NCBI RefSeq assembly: GCF_003574295.1
Contig: NZ_BHGK01000001.1
Location: 744,001-808,000, forward strand
Length of the DNA stretch: 64,000 nucleotides
Reading direction: 5' to 3'
Source of the DNA: Mediterraneibacter butyricigenes
Lineage (GTDB): Bacteria; Bacillota; Clostridia; Lachnospirales; Lachnospiraceae
Shown piece by piece: positions 12,445-23,349 of this stretch. Under the pieces are notes generated by a model. The model ran no database searches. It was not told where the DNA came from and saw only the letters and a program-made list of their open reading frames with translations. A program made the position numbers and the translations under genes. Numbering within the stretch: the stretch's first letter is position 1; each line of letters starts with the position of its first letter.

Positions 12445-13797
12445 TTAGATTAAATCCAGCACTTCACTGATACTATTTACACCTACTAATTTTATTCCAG
12501 AAGTATCCTCTATACTCTTTAGCGATACCTTCGGAAGAATACAGGTTTCAAATCCAAGTTTTCTTGCTTCCGCTACTCTCTGCTGCGGCATGTTCACTGC
12601 CCGCACTTCTCCGCTAAGTCCTACTTCTCCAAACACTATGGTCTTTTCATCAATCGGACGATTCTTATAACTGGACACAATCGCCAGTATCAGTCCCAGA
12701 TCTATCGCCGGTTCATTCATCCGGATTCCTCCGGCAATATTTACATAAGCATCATAATCCGATATATGCAGTCCGATTCGTTTTTCCAGAACTGCCATCA
12801 GTAAATTAACACGATTATAGTCTGTCCCCGTTGCCGTTCTCCGTGGCATTCCGAAATTGCTTTTACATACCAATGCCTGAATCTCAATCAGAATCGGACG
12901 CGTTCCTTCCATAGAACATGCTACAACCGAACCGGATGCATTTTCCGGCCGCCCATTTAACATATATTCCGATGGATTCTGTACTTCCCAGAGTCCGTCA
13001 CCTCGCATCTCGAATACACCAATCTCGTTTGTGGAACCAAACCGGTTCTTTACTCCCCGCAAAATTCGATAAGATGCATGGCGATCCCCCTCAAAATATA
13101 AGACCGTATCTACCATATGTTCCAACACACGGGGACCTGCCACTGTCCCTTCTTTCGTCACATGTCCTACAATAAAGATAGAGATTCCCAGTCCTTTTGC
13201 CAACTGCATCAGCACATTTGTAGATTCACGCACCTGAGAAACACTTCCGGGAGCTGATCCCACTTCTTCATTGTACATGGTCTGAATGGAATCAATGATT
13301 ACTGTTGCAGGTCTCTTCTTTTCTATTACACTTCTTATAATATCCAAATTGGTTTCACACAACAGTTTTAATCGATCCGAAAATTCTCCCATACGATTGG
13401 CGCGCAATTTGATCTGCGCCAAAGATTCTTCTCCCGAAATATAGAGCACGTTCTGCACTTCCGCCAGATGCTGACACACCTGCAACAAAAGCGTTGACTT
13501 TCCGATTCCCGGATCTCCTCCAACCAGAATCATTGAACCCGGCACGATTCCTCCTCCTAGCACCCGATCCAGCTCCTGAATTCCTGTCTGAACGCGAAGG
13601 GTATCATCCAACTTCACTTCTGATAGTCCCAGCACCTGCATTTCACTGTCCAGTCGGGCTGCTGCCACCGATTTTGAAGTTGTGATCTTCTCCTCTACAA
13701 ATGTATTCCATTCCTTACAGGCAGGACATTGCCCTAGCCATTTATTTTCTTCATGTCCACAATTCTGACAGAAATAAATGCTCTTTTTCTTCGCCAT
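12445..13797 (-). CDS. radA: DNA repair protein RadA (Sms)
   Basis: This 450-residue protein helps branch migration and recombinational repair of stalled forks. It shows the family order: a four-cysteine zinc finger (C10, C13, C24, C27), a RecA-like ATPase with Walker A GGDPGIGKSTLL at about residues 92-103, the RadA-specific KNRFG motif near residue 250, and a Lon-protease-like C-terminal domain with GGIRMNEPAIDLG. Length is normal. GAGGG sits just before the ATG. It is next to clpC, as in many Firmicutes, but here a small gene and a terminator separate the two, so it is probably transcribed on its own. Confidence 0.96.
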   Translation of the reverse strand: MAKKKSIYFCQNCGHEENKWLGQCPACKEWNTFVEEKITTSKSVAAARLDSEMQVLGLSEVKLDDTLRVQTGIQELDRVLGGGIVPGSMILVGGDPGIGKSTLLLQVCQHLAEVQNVLYISGEESLAQIKLRANRMGEFSDRLKLLCETNLDIIRSVIEKKRPATVIIDSIQTMYNEEVGSAPGSVSQVRESTNVLMQLAKGLGISIFIVGHVTKEGTVAGPRVLEHMVDTVLYFEGDRHASYRILRGVKNRFGSTNEIGVFEMRGDGLWEVQNPSEYMLNGRPENASGSVVACSMEGTRPILIEIQALVCKSNFGMPRRTATGTDYNRVNLLMAVLEKRIGLHISDYDAYVNIAGGIRMNEPAIDLGLILAIVSSYKNRPIDEKTIVFGEVGLSGEVRAVNMPQQRVAEARKLGFETCILPKVSLKSIEDTSGIKLVGVNSISEVLDLI

Positions 13798-13841
13798 TGT
13801 TTTCCCTCGCGTTATTTCCCCTGTTGGTTCTTGTTACTTAG

Positions 13842-13887
13842 TATAGAAAAGAAGCTGTCAGATCAGTCTTTTCTTATCTGACAGCTT
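13842..13887 (-). terminator. Intrinsic terminator after the 137-residue protein gene
   Basis: A perfect 12-base stem (13852-13863 with 13876-13887) is followed on the minus strand by CTTCTTTTCTATAC. It separates the small gene from radA. Confidence 0.75.
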
Positions 13888-13962
13888 TCCTCTTTTATCG
13901 CTTAACTTTCTCAGGATCTCTGTTCAACATTTTCAGGATATCCAGAATATGAATCATACAGA

Positions 13963-14376
13963 TTAACACTTTGCAATCTTAACCTGTGCGCTTTCTCCCT
14001 CATTCAGTTCTACACTGACACTCAGTTTTCCACTGAGATTGGTAGACATCTTTCCGGCATCTTCTCCGTTGATCTTGACATCATACTCACATTCCGGCTC
14101 CAGTTCTACTGTAAACTGGGCATCTCCTGCCGCTGATACGGAAAATGATACTTCCGAGTCAGTCATGGAAAATGATTCAACTGCGGTTCCCGGTACTGAT
14201 TCATAAACAAACAGACCATTCTTTTCCAATTTTGTAATCTCGTTGTATGTTTTTACCTTATAAACATCGCCCTCGAATTCAAAATTATCCAGTTTCGTCT
14301 TCTTGTCGAGCGTATAATCTCCAAAGCTAAGTGTCTTATCGGCTTCTGTTCTCAACAGTTCTTTTACTACTGCCAT
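13963..14376 (-). CDS. Conserved Lachnospiraceae protein of unknown function
   Basis: This 137-residue, acidic, apparently soluble protein has no signal peptide. The first half ends in LEKNGLFVYESVPGTAV. The second half, from about residue 68, looks like a small beta-sandwich, with alternating strands and the phrase KMSTNLSGKLSVSVEL. I recall very similar proteins across Lachnospiraceae that automated pipelines label endosialidase, but nothing here resembles a sialidase active site and I do not endorse that name. TAGGAGGAAAC precedes the ATG. The gene stands alone between clpC and radA with its own terminator, so it is probably well expressed as a single-gene unit. Function unknown. Confidence 0.75.
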   Translation of the reverse strand: MAVVKELLRTEADKTLSFGDYTLDKKTKLDNFEFEGDVYKVKTYNEITKLEKNGLFVYESVPGTAVESFSMTDSEVSFSVSAAGDAQFTVELEPECEYDVKINGEDAGKMSTNLSGKLSVSVELNEGESAQVKIAKC

Positions 14377-14544
14377 TTTTAGTTTCCTCCTAGGTATTTC
14401 AGAATTTATTCTGTTGTCAAAGGTATTATATACTAAATCTTTTCTTTTTTCTACTACAATATATTTATGGTTAATATCCGTTACCCCCGTAAGGAATTAT
14501 CCATCTTGTTGTTTAAGCGCTTCTTTCTCTTCGCCGAAACAATT

Positions 14545-16977
14545 TTAAGCAGAATAAAACTTCATTTCTTTCCTGGATACTCCCACTTCTACTTTCTGAC
14601 CACTTTTGACTTCTCCGCTCAGAATCGCATCCGCAAGCTTATCTTCCAGTTCCGTCTGAAGTGCTCTTCTCAGCGGTCGGGCACCAAACTTCGCATCTGT
14701 TCCCTTTTCCATAATCTGCTTTTTCACAGAATCCCGGATCTTCAGATCAATGTCTAACTGTTCCTTTACCCGACTTGTAAATTCTTTGCACAACAGTCCC
14801 ACAATCTTCTTCAATTCCGGTTCACCCAACGTATGGAACACGATAATCTCATCGATACGGTTCAGAAATTCCGGACGGAACAGCCGTTTCACTTCATCCA
14901 TCACATTTTGTTTCATACGTGCATAATCCGCTTTTTCATCTTTTTGCGCGGAAAATCCCAGTTTCTTCGGTTCTACGATTGCTTTTGCGCCTGCATTGGA
15001 GGTCATAATGATCACGGTATTCTTAAAATCTACTTTTCTTCCCTGTGAATCGGTAATATGGCCATCATCCAGCACCTGCAGCAAAATATTAAACACATCC
15101 GGGTGCGCCTTCTCAATCTCATCGAATAAGATGACCGAATACGGATGGGTACGAACCTGATCACTTAACTGACCGCCCTCTTCATGTCCCACATATCCCG
15201 GAGGAGATCCAATCATCTTGGACACGCTGTGGGATTCCATATATTCTGACATATCTACACGGATCATGGCATCTTCTTTTCCAAACAGAACTTCCGCCAG
15301 TGCCTTGGACAATTCTGTCTTTCCGACACCCGTTGGTCCAAGGAATAAGAAGGAACCGATCGGGCGTTTCGGATCTTTCAGGCCGATTCTTCCGCGTTTT
15401 ACGGCGCGCGCTACGGCGCTCACCGCCTCATCCTGTCCGATGACACGTTTATGAAGCTCCTTTTCCAGATTCAAAAGTCTTCCAGCCTCCGACTCCATCA
15501 GCCGGTTGATCGGAACCTTGCTCCATACAGATACCACATCTGCAATATCCTCTTCTGATACCTGCTGTTCCTGCTTCTCATATTTTTTATCCATGCGCTT
15601 CTGCTGTTTTTTCAGTTTTTCATCCACTTGCTTCTGCTCTGCATTTAAGAGTGCTGCCTCCTGGAAATCTCCCTGACGGATCGCCTCTTCTTTCTGACGG
15701 GCAAGCTCAATTCTTGCTCCCTCCAGTTTTTCCATGGTTTCCGGCACTTTATACCCTTTCATGTTCACTTTGGAGCAGGCTTCATCTAGCACATCAATGG
15801 CTTTATCCGGAAGATTTCTGTCATTAATATAGCGCATCGAAAGATCCACTGCTGCCTGCAGTGCTTCCTCAGAGACTTTCACTTTATGATGACTTTCGTA
15901 TTTTCCGCGGATTCCTTTCAGGATCTCAATACATTCTTCTCTGGATGGTTCTTCCACCATAACCGGCTGAAACCGACGTTCCAACGCAGCATCTTTTTCG
16001 ATATATTTCCGATATTCAGCAATCGTCGTCGCGCCGATCAGGCGCAGTTCTCCTCTGGCGAGCGCCGGTTTTAAGATGCTGGATGCATCAATGGCACCTT
16101 CTGCTCCTCCGGCTCCGATCATAGTATGAACCTCATCCAGGAACAGGATCACATCCTGATTCTCCTCCACTTCCGCGATCAAACGTTTCATCCGCTCTTC
16201 AAATTCGCCACGATATTTGGAACCGGCGATCATCCCCGGAAGATCCAGAGAATAAATGTGCTTGTTCTTCATATGTTCCGGTACAGCTCCGGAAGCCACC
16301 CGTTGCGCAAGCCCTTCCAGAATCGCAGTCTTGCCGACTCCCGGCTCTCCAACCAGACAGGGATTATTCTTTCCTCTTCTGCTCAAAATCTGGATCAGAC
16401 GTTCCATTTCTTTTTCCCGTCCGATTACCGGATCTGATTTTCCTTCCAGTGCTTTCTCGGTCAGATCTGTTCCGTACTGTTCCAACATATCTGTACGTTT
16501 TCCATTTTCTCCCTGCATCTCTTCCTGGTATTCCTTCGGATCTGCTCCAAGGGCCTGTAAAATCTCCGCGAACAATCGTTGCGGATTTACATTCAACGTC
16601 AAAAGAATCTTGGTTCCAACGCAATCCGGATCATGTAACATTGCCAGAAGCAATTCCTCGGTTCCGATTTCATGCATGCGGAAGAAATCCGCCTCTTTTT
16701 TCGCATTTTCATAAAGATACGTAAGCCTCGGACTCTCTGCAAGCTTCCTTCTTTTTCCGGTTCCTTCCTCCGGTGTGATCAGTTCGTTCATCACCTTCAG
16801 GACCTTTTCTTCCTCGACCTCGCAACCAGACAGGATCTGTCCCGCCACGCCTTCGTACTCATGGCTCAGCCCCAACAGAAGATGTTCGGTTCCCACATAG
16901 GGATGGTTCAGTTGTCTCGCCATTTCAGTTGCATATTCCCGCACCTGTTCTGCCTGTTTTGTATAGTGGTTCTGCAT
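14545..16977 (-). CDS. clpC: ATP-dependent Clp protease ATP-binding subunit ClpC
   Basis: This 810-residue AAA+ unfoldase feeds substrates to ClpP. Two Clp N-terminal repeats span about residues 1-140. AAA-1 has Walker [10 protein letters not shown] near 210 and the Walker B region [13 protein letters not shown]-type linker is near 420-460, which marks ClpC rather than ClpB. AAA-2 has GPTGVGKTE near 547, followed by a ClpB-D2 small domain. The adaptor genes mcsA and mcsB and the usual repressor ctsR are absent here. Instead a YtrA-type GntR regulator lies 59 bases upstream and is probably co-transcribed. I see no CtsR heptad repeat or CIRCE in front of the pair. Confidence 0.96.
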   Translation of the reverse strand: MQNHYTKQAEQVREYATEMARQLNHPYVGTEHLLLGLSHEYEGVAGQILSGCEVEEEKVLKVMNELITPEEGTGKRRKLAESPRLTYLYENAKKEADFFRMHEIGTEELLLAMLHDPDCVGTKILLTLNVNPQRLFAEILQALGADPKEYQEEMQGENGKRTDMLEQYGTDLTEKALEGKSDPVIGREKEMERLIQILSRRGKNNPCLVGEPGVGKTAILEGLAQRVASGAVPEHMKNKHIYSLDLPGMIAGSKYRGEFEERMKRLIAEVEENQDVILFLDEVHTMIGAGGAEGAIDASSILKPALARGELRLIGATTIAEYRKYIEKDAALERRFQPVMVEEPSREECIEILKGIRGKYESHHKVKVSEEALQAAVDLSMRYINDRNLPDKAIDVLDEACSKVNMKGYKVPETMEKLEGARIELARQKEEAIRQGDFQEAALLNAEQKQVDEKLKKQQKRMDKKYEKQEQQVSEEDIADVVSVWSKVPINRLMESEAGRLLNLEKELHKRVIGQDEAVSAVARAVKRGRIGLKDPKRPIGSFLFLGPTGVGKTELSKALAEVLFGKEDAMIRVDMSEYMESHSVSKMIGSPPGYVGHEEGGQLSDQVRTHPYSVILFDEIEKAHPDVFNILLQVLDDGHITDSQGRKVDFKNTVIIMTSNAGAKAIVEPKKLGFSAQKDEKADYARMKQNVMDEVKRLFRPEFLNRIDEIIVFHTLGEPELKKIVGLLCKEFTSRVKEQLDIDLKIRDSVKKQIMEKGTDAKFGARPLRRALQTELEDKLADAILSGEVKSGQKVEVGVSRKEMKFYSA

Positions 16978-17036
16978 AAATACTCCTTTTATTTTTCTAT
17001 GTTGCTTTTATTCTTTACCAGGATTTGGTAAACTTT

Positions 17037-17414
17037 CTACTTATATTCATCAAAAATCTCATCAACCAGGGTATGAACTTCCTCTCTGGTGATTCCTTTA
17101 CAGCGACTTTGCGCCAGCAGCACAAGAAGCTGTTCCTTCAGACCTTCCATCGCTTTGATCCGATTCACATCGATTGCCACAACGGCACCTCTTCTCCGGT
17201 CAAGCTGGATAAATCCTTCCTGTTTCAATACAGCATACGCCTTATTAACCGTATGCATATTAATTCCGATCGTATCCGCCATCTGACGAACAGAAGGCAG
17301 CGGATCTCCTTCCTGAAGCTTTGATGTAGCAATCCCCATAATGATCTGATTGCACAGTTGCATATAAATTGCTTCACTGCTGTTAAAATCAATTTGAATT
17401 ATCATTTGTGTCAC
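17037..17414 (-). CDS. GntR-family regulator, YtrA subfamily
   Basis: At 125 residues it has the short YtrA layout: a winged helix-turn-helix (residues 10-75, with EGDPLPSVRQMADTIGINMHTV) and only a stub of about 40 residues instead of an effector domain. YtrA regulators usually repress ABC transporter operons, but none is adjacent. The only downstream gene on the strand is clpC, 59 bases away. The start may be GTG at 17414 or ATG at 17405; both fit the GGATGGAAATGGG upstream. A promoter lies at 17444-17473. Whether it controls clpC is inference. Confidence 0.85.
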   Translation of the reverse strand: MTQMIIQIDFNSSEAIYMQLCNQIIMGIATSKLQEGDPLPSVRQMADTIGINMHTVNKAYAVLKQEGFIQLDRRRGAVVAIDVNRIKAMEGLKEQLLVLLAQSRCKGITREEVHTLVDEIFDEYK

Positions 17415-17443
17415 CCATTTCCATCCTTACACTTGTTATACAC

Positions 17444-17473
17444 ATAGTAGCACATATGACACGTTTTACGCAA
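17444..17473 (-). promoter_or_regulatory. Candidate promoter of gntR-clpC
   Basis: TTGCGT (17473-17468) and TACTAT (17449-17444) lie 18 bases apart on the minus strand, about 30 bases upstream of the GntR start. Confidence 0.5.
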
Positions 17474-17512
17474 GCAAAAAGATAGATGGCAGACCCATAA
17501 AAAGAGGCAACC

Positions 17513-17566
17513 AAAAAGAGACATCTTCCGGGCTTGCTCGCATCGTCATTCCCAGAAGACATCTCT
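17513..17566 (-). terminator. Terminator of the glycerol operon
   Basis: A 12-base stem with two G-U pairs (17555-17566 with 17517-17528) is followed on the minus strand by TTTTTGG. It lies 65 bases past the DUF1667 stop. Confidence 0.75.
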
Positions 17567-17630
17567 TCTATAATTAACCCTATTATTTTTTTACGCTTTC
17601 TGCTGCTACATTGTCTCGAACAAATTCACA

Positions 17631-17990
17631 TCAAGCGTTTTTCGTTGCGATAATATCTATGCCTGTTCCGGCAACATCTTTCAGGATCACATCACCGATA
17701 TGTACCGGTGCTTTGACTGTGATGCCCTTCAGGGCTTTCACACATTCAAAAATCTTTCCTTTCGGAATATCTTCTTTTGTCTTCACGGAAACCATATCAA
17801 CCTTTCCGCCTTCTACCTTTACAGTGGAAGTTACAATTCTTGTAGGATTCGTCACTTCTTTTCTGGCATAGGCATCACCTCTCGGACAGGTATTTCCGGT
17901 GACACTGACTACTTCTGTTCCGTTCATCTCCACGGTCAGAGGGCATCCCATCGGGCAGCCGATACAGATCAATTCTCTTTTTTCCATCAT
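17631..17990 (-). CDS. DUF1667 protein of the glycerol operon
   Basis: This 119-residue protein has four conserved cysteines near the N-terminus, in CIGCPMGCPL and CPRGDAYARKE. That pattern could hold an iron-sulfur cluster or zinc. DUF1667 proteins are regularly found behind a GlpA-type dehydrogenase and a FAD/NAD oxidoreductase in Clostridia, which is the arrangement here: it starts one base after the oxidoreductase stops. The likely role is a small electron-transfer or assembly subunit of the glycerol-3-phosphate dehydrogenase complex, but this is inferred from context. It is the last gene before the terminator at 17513-17566. Confidence 0.85.
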   Translation of the reverse strand: MMEKRELICIGCPMGCPLTVEMNGTEVVSVTGNTCPRGDAYARKEVTNPTRIVTSTVKVEGGKVDMVSVKTKEDIPKGKIFECVKALKGITVKAPVHIGDVILKDVAGTGIDIIATKNA

Positions 17991-17991
17991 G

Positions 17992-19254
17992 TTACGCCTC
18001 CTCTAACTTCACCGTAATCTTCTTCAGATCCGGATAATCCTTAAGCTGTGCCTTTTTCAGTTTCACATCTTCCATTTCTCCCGGTGCTACAACCGGACGT
18101 TTTTTATGGATAATTCTTTCGTCATCCAGATAAACGCTTACGAAACAGTTTTTATACACACCGCCTACACGGAAACGTACGGTCAGTACATCTTCCATCC
18201 GATCCACATGAATCGTAGATGGTACAGTATAACGTACACCGTCTGTCGCCACGATCTCTACTGCCTTTCCAGCTTCTTTGCTTCCTTCTTTTACATAGGT
18301 CGCCGCATTCTTTCCGGCTGTGGTTGCTTCCTCAGACACAAAATCAACCAAGTCATGCACATGCAGAACATTTCCACAGGCAAAGACACCTTCAATATTT
18401 GTTTCCAGGATTTCATTCACAACCGGTCCTGATGTCACTTTACTCAGTTCTACACCCATTCCGTTGGAAAGTTCATTTTCCGGAATCAGACCACAGGAGA
18501 GAAGTAAGGTATCACATTCATATTCTTCTTCCGTTCCCGGAATCGGTTTGCCTTTTCCGTCCACCTCAGCCAGTGTAATTCCTTCCACTCTTTCTTTTCC
18601 TTTGATATCCACAACCGTATGACTCAACTTCAACGGAATTCCGTAATCATCCAAGCACTGTACGATATTTCTCTTCAATCCACCCGAATACGGCATCAAC
18701 TCTGCCACTACCTGTACTTTTGCACCTTCAAATGTCATACGTCTTGCCATGATCAGTCCAATATCTCCGGATCCCAGGATCACGACTTTACGGCCCGGCA
18801 TATATCCTTCCATATTTACCAGACGCTGTGCAGTTCCTGCGGAAAAGATACCTGCCGGACGATATCCCGGAATATTCAAAGCTCCTCTCGGTCTTTCCCG
18901 ACATCCCATCGCCAGGATCACTGCTTTCGCCGGAATCTCAAACATTCCGTCTGTACGGTTCATAGCCGTTACAACCTTGTCATGGCTGATATCCATTACC
19001 ATCGTATTCAGCTTATATTCAATCCCAAGTTCTTCTACCTGAGCGATGAATCTGGCTGCATATTCCGGTCCGGTCAGTTCTTCTTTAAAAGTATGAAGTC
19101 CGAATCCATTGTGGATACACTGATTCAGGATTCCGCCCAGTTCATTATCTCTTTCCAGGATCAGAATATCGTCAATCCCGTTTTTCTTTGCAGATACTGC
19201 TGCCGCGAGGCCTGCAGGTCCACCACCAATTATCACAATATCATATGCTCTCAT
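17992..19254 (-). CDS. FAD/NAD(P)-dependent oxidoreductase, partner of the GlpA-like dehydrogenase
   Basis: This 420-residue protein has the two-dinucleotide-domain flavoprotein plan: an N-terminal FAD motif IIGGGPAGLAAA (residues 8-19), a central NAD motif ILGSGDIGLIMARR near 158-171, and a C-terminal FACGN motif near 295. It lacks the CxxC redox pair of thioredoxin reductase. In the operon it lies 15 bases after the GlpA-like gene and one base before DUF1667, with AGGAGG before its ATG. It probably transfers electrons from the dehydrogenase to pyridine nucleotide or ferredoxin, similar in role to GlpB. The acceptor is not evident from sequence. Confidence 0.85.
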   Translation of the reverse strand: MRAYDIVIIGGGPAGLAAAVSAKKNGIDDILILERDNELGGILNQCIHNGFGLHTFKEELTGPEYAARFIAQVEELGIEYKLNTMVMDISHDKVVTAMNRTDGMFEIPAKAVILAMGCRERPRGALNIPGYRPAGIFSAGTAQRLVNMEGYMPGRKVVILGSGDIGLIMARRMTFEGAKVQVVAELMPYSGGLKRNIVQCLDDYGIPLKLSHTVVDIKGKERVEGITLAEVDGKGKPIPGTEEEYECDTLLLSCGLIPENELSNGMGVELSKVTSGPVVNEILETNIEGVFACGNVLHVHDLVDFVSEEATTAGKNAATYVKEGSKEAGKAVEIVATDGVRYTVPSTIHVDRMEDVLTVRFRVGGVYKNCFVSVYLDDERIIHKKRPVVAPGEMEDVKLKKAQLKDYPDLKKITVKLEEA

Positions 19255-19269
19255 CTGCGTAAGCCTCCT

Positions 19270-20709
19270 TTAAATAGAATCCTTGTTTGTTCCAACTGCG
19301 ATCACGGATTTTCCACCGGATTTTGTAATTTCCAGCATATCCATGTCACATTCTCTTGCCAGAATCTCCATAACTCTCGGAGAACAGAAACCAGCCTGAC
19401 AGCGTCCCATTCCCGCTCTGGTTCTTCTCTTGACACCATCCAGAGATTTTGCACCCAGCGGACGTTTGATCGCATCAATGATCTCACCCTCTGTGATCAT
19501 TTCGCAACGGCAGATGATCTTTCCGTATGCCGGATTTTCTTTGATCAGTTTGTCCCGATCTTCTTTTGATAAGGTATCCGGTTTCAGGATGCCTTTTCTC
19601 GTTGCGATAAAGTCCTCTTTCTCTTCCAGATCCAGAATATCTTTTACGATACCTGCTACCATCTTTCCGATTGCCGGGGAGCTGGTCAGTCCCGGAGATT
19701 CGATGCCGGCACAGTCTACAAAGCCTTTGGCACCTTCTACTTCTCCGATGATAAACTCGTGATTTCCTTCATGGGCACGAAGTCCGGCAAAGGAAGTAAT
19801 CACAGAGCGAAGCGGCAGATCTTTTACATATTCTCCTGCTTTTTCGATCACCTGGTCCAGACCGTCTCTTGTGGTGTTGGTTCCTTCTTTATTTTCAATA
19901 TCAATAGCCGTTGGTCCGAGGATCAAATTTCCATGGATCGTCGGCGATACCAGTATTCCTTTTCCAAATTTTCCAGGAAGTGGGAAGATCGTATGAGATA
20001 CGTGCTTTCCTGCGGATTTATCCAACAGGCAATAATCTCCTCTTCTTGGAACAATATTGATCTTTTTATCACTTACCATATTGTGGATTGCATCTGCGTA
20101 AACGCCGGCTGCATTTACCACACATTTTGTTTCAAATTCACCCTGATTCGTCTCAACGATCCATCCACCGTCAATCTTCCTAAATCCGGTCACTTCTGTG
20201 TTGAATTTGAATTCTACTCCGTTGTCGCTGGCATTTTCTGCCATCGCAATATTCAGACCGAACGGACATACAATTCCACCGGTCGGTGCATACAATGCAG
20301 CCACTGCATCGTCTGCAATATTCGGTTCCATTGCTACCAATTCTTCTCTTCCGATAATCCGGAGATCTTTCACTCCGTTCTTGATTCCACGATCCAGAAG
20401 TTTCTGCAGATTCGGCATATCTTCTTCCGCTCTGCACACAACCAGAGAACCATTCATCGCAAAGTCAAAATCCAGATCCTTTGACAGCTGCTCCATCATC
20501 AGATTTCCCTCTACATTCAGCTTTGCCATCAGGGATCCTTCTGCTGCGTCAAATCCTGCGTGGACGATTGCACTGTTTGCTTTTGAAGTTCCGCAACATA
20601 CGTCTTCTGCCTTTTCCAGTACGCACGCATTCACTTTGTAGCGAGAAATTTCTCTTGCAGATGCACTGCCGGAAACTCCTGCGCCGATAATAATTACGTC
20701 ATACATCAT
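19270..20709 (-). CDS. FAD-dependent glycerol-3-phosphate dehydrogenase, GlpA-like, with [2Fe-2S] BFD domain
   Basis: This 479-residue protein oxidises glycerol-3-phosphate to dihydroxyacetone phosphate. The N-terminal FAD motif is DVIIIGAGVSGSASAREI (residues 4-21). The DAO fold continues with ANSAIVHAGFD and AGLRAHEG. From about residue 400 there is a bacterioferritin-associated-ferredoxin-like domain with CRCE and GRCQAGFC, four cysteines that bind a [2Fe-2S] cluster. This matches anaerobic GlpA rather than aerobic GlpD. GGAGG precedes adjacent ATG codons at 20709 and 20706. A terminator hairpin with a U-run sits at 20733-20790, between glpF and this gene, so transcription into it is probably conditional. 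Confidence 0.9.
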   Translation of the reverse strand: MMYDVIIIGAGVSGSASAREISRYKVNACVLEKAEDVCCGTSKANSAIVHAGFDAAEGSLMAKLNVEGNLMMEQLSKDLDFDFAMNGSLVVCRAEEDMPNLQKLLDRGIKNGVKDLRIIGREELVAMEPNIADDAVAALYAPTGGIVCPFGLNIAMAENASDNGVEFKFNTEVTGFRKIDGGWIVETNQGEFETKCVVNAAGVYADAIHNMVSDKKINIVPRRGDYCLLDKSAGKHVSHTIFPLPGKFGKGILVSPTIHGNLILGPTAIDIENKEGTNTTRDGLDQVIEKAGEYVKDLPLRSVITSFAGLRAHEGNHEFIIGEVEGAKGFVDCAGIESPGLTSSPAIGKMVAGIVKDILDLEEKEDFIATRKGILKPDTLSKEDRDKLIKENPAYGKIICRCEMITEGEIIDAIKRPLGAKSLDGVKRRTRAGMGRCQAGFCSPRVMEILARECDMDMLEITKSGGKSVIAVGTNKDSI

Positions 20710-20732
20710 AAATATCCTCCAGTCTTACTTTT

Positions 20733-20790
20733 AAAAAAGAACCTGACAATAAAACATACCTCTTCTGATATGTCTCGATTGTCAGGCTCC
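20733..20790 (-). terminator. Leader terminator before the GlpA-like gene, likely GlpP-controlled
   Basis: On the minus strand CCTGACAAT and ATTGTCAGG form a perfect outer stem extended by GAAC/GTTC, with an inner ACATA/TATGT pair, followed by TTTTTT. It lies 24 bases upstream of the dehydrogenase start. In Bacillus subtilis GlpP antiterminates at such an element before glpD. Confidence 0.75.
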
Positions 20791-20849
20791 GTTCTCACAC
20801 AATCCAATTATTCAATTATTGCTATTGTTGTTTCTTTGTTATTACCAGT

Positions 20850-21563
20850 TTACCACGGAATCGCGCCATAAAGCAATACAGCTACGATTGCTCCAACGAT
20901 TGGTCCAAAAATCGGAACGATCAGACCATAACCGAAATTGGATGAACCTTTGTCTTTGATCGGCAGAATCGCATGTGCCAGACGAGGTCCAAGATCTCTT
21001 GCCGGGTTGATCGCATATCCGGTCAGTCCACCAAGTGACATACCGATGGAAACAATAATTCCGAATACGAAGAGTTTGTCAACACCAGTTGCAATTCCTG
21101 TTACATTTCCAATTCCTTTGATAGCAAATACCAATACAAATGTACCGATTGCTTCGGAAAGGAAGTTCAATGCCGTATTCGGAACAGATGGTCCTGTTGC
21201 AAATACACCAAGCTTGGTTCCCTGATCTTCTGTGGCATCAAACTGTTCTTTAAACAGGATATAAACTAAGATTGCGCCAACAAATGCTCCTGCTACCTGT
21301 GCTATAATATAACCAGGTACCATTGCCCAGTCAAAACTTCCATCCACTGCAAGTGCAATGGTAAGTGCCGGGTTGAAAGATGCTCCGGATGCCTCTCCGA
21401 AAATGAACGCCGGTACCAGCACTGCAAGACCCCAGGCAAATGTGATCTGAACAGTTCCGCCGCCTTTCATTCCTGATTTATCTAGGTTCACGTTACAACA
21501 TACTCCGCATCCTAACAGGATCAGTATCATGGTTCCTAAAAACTCACTTATATATGGTAACAT
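20850..21563 (-). CDS. glpF: Glycerol uptake facilitator (aquaglyceroporin)
   Basis: This 237-residue membrane channel has six hydrophobic segments and the two half-helix pore signatures. The first is SFNPALTIA (residues 66-74), with NPA. The second is YAINPARDLGPR (near 190), where NPARD with aspartate marks the glycerol-conducting branch. It lets glycerol enter by diffusion so that GlpK can trap it as glycerol-3-phosphate. It lies 148 bases after glpK on the same strand with AAGGGGGA as ribosome binding site. Confidence 0.95.
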   Translation of the reverse strand: MLPYISEFLGTMILILLGCGVCCNVNLDKSGMKGGGTVQITFAWGLAVLVPAFIFGEASGASFNPALTIALAVDGSFDWAMVPGYIIAQVAGAFVGAILVYILFKEQFDATEDQGTKLGVFATGPSVPNTALNFLSEAIGTFVLVFAIKGIGNVTGIATGVDKLFVFGIIVSIGMSLGGLTGYAINPARDLGPRLAHAILPIKDKGSSNFGYGLIVPIFGPIVGAIVAVLLYGAIPW

Positions 21564-21711
21564 AGTGTGTCCCCCTTTTTAAGAATCGCTCTATTCGGTT
21601 GTGTTTGTGCATTTGGATTTTAAATAAAACTGGTTTTGAAATTTTTATGGCCTTTTAAGCTTTACCTGATCTTACTTTTTCTGATATGATTCAGATTTCC
21701 CGATCGGTTAC

Positions 21712-23220
<1,509 letters not shown>

Positions 23221-23284
23221 TTAGGAAACTAGGATTTCGCCAAATGTACCGACCCAAGATACACTTGACAGATCTATCACCAAA

Positions 23285-23349
23285 TTGTCTAATGGCCCCT
23301 TAGACAACCCAGCTTCGTTTTTCGTACACAGAAGATATGTTCCTGTGTA
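23285..23349 (-). other. Two stem-loops between glpP and glpK
   Basis: TTGTCTAA and TTAGACAA (23285-23292, 23300-23307) form a perfect 8-base stem. TACACAG and CTGTGTA (23325-23331, 23343-23349) form a second stem directly after the glpP stop. Neither is followed by a U-run on the minus strand, so processing or antitermination roles are more likely than simple termination. Confidence 0.5.
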
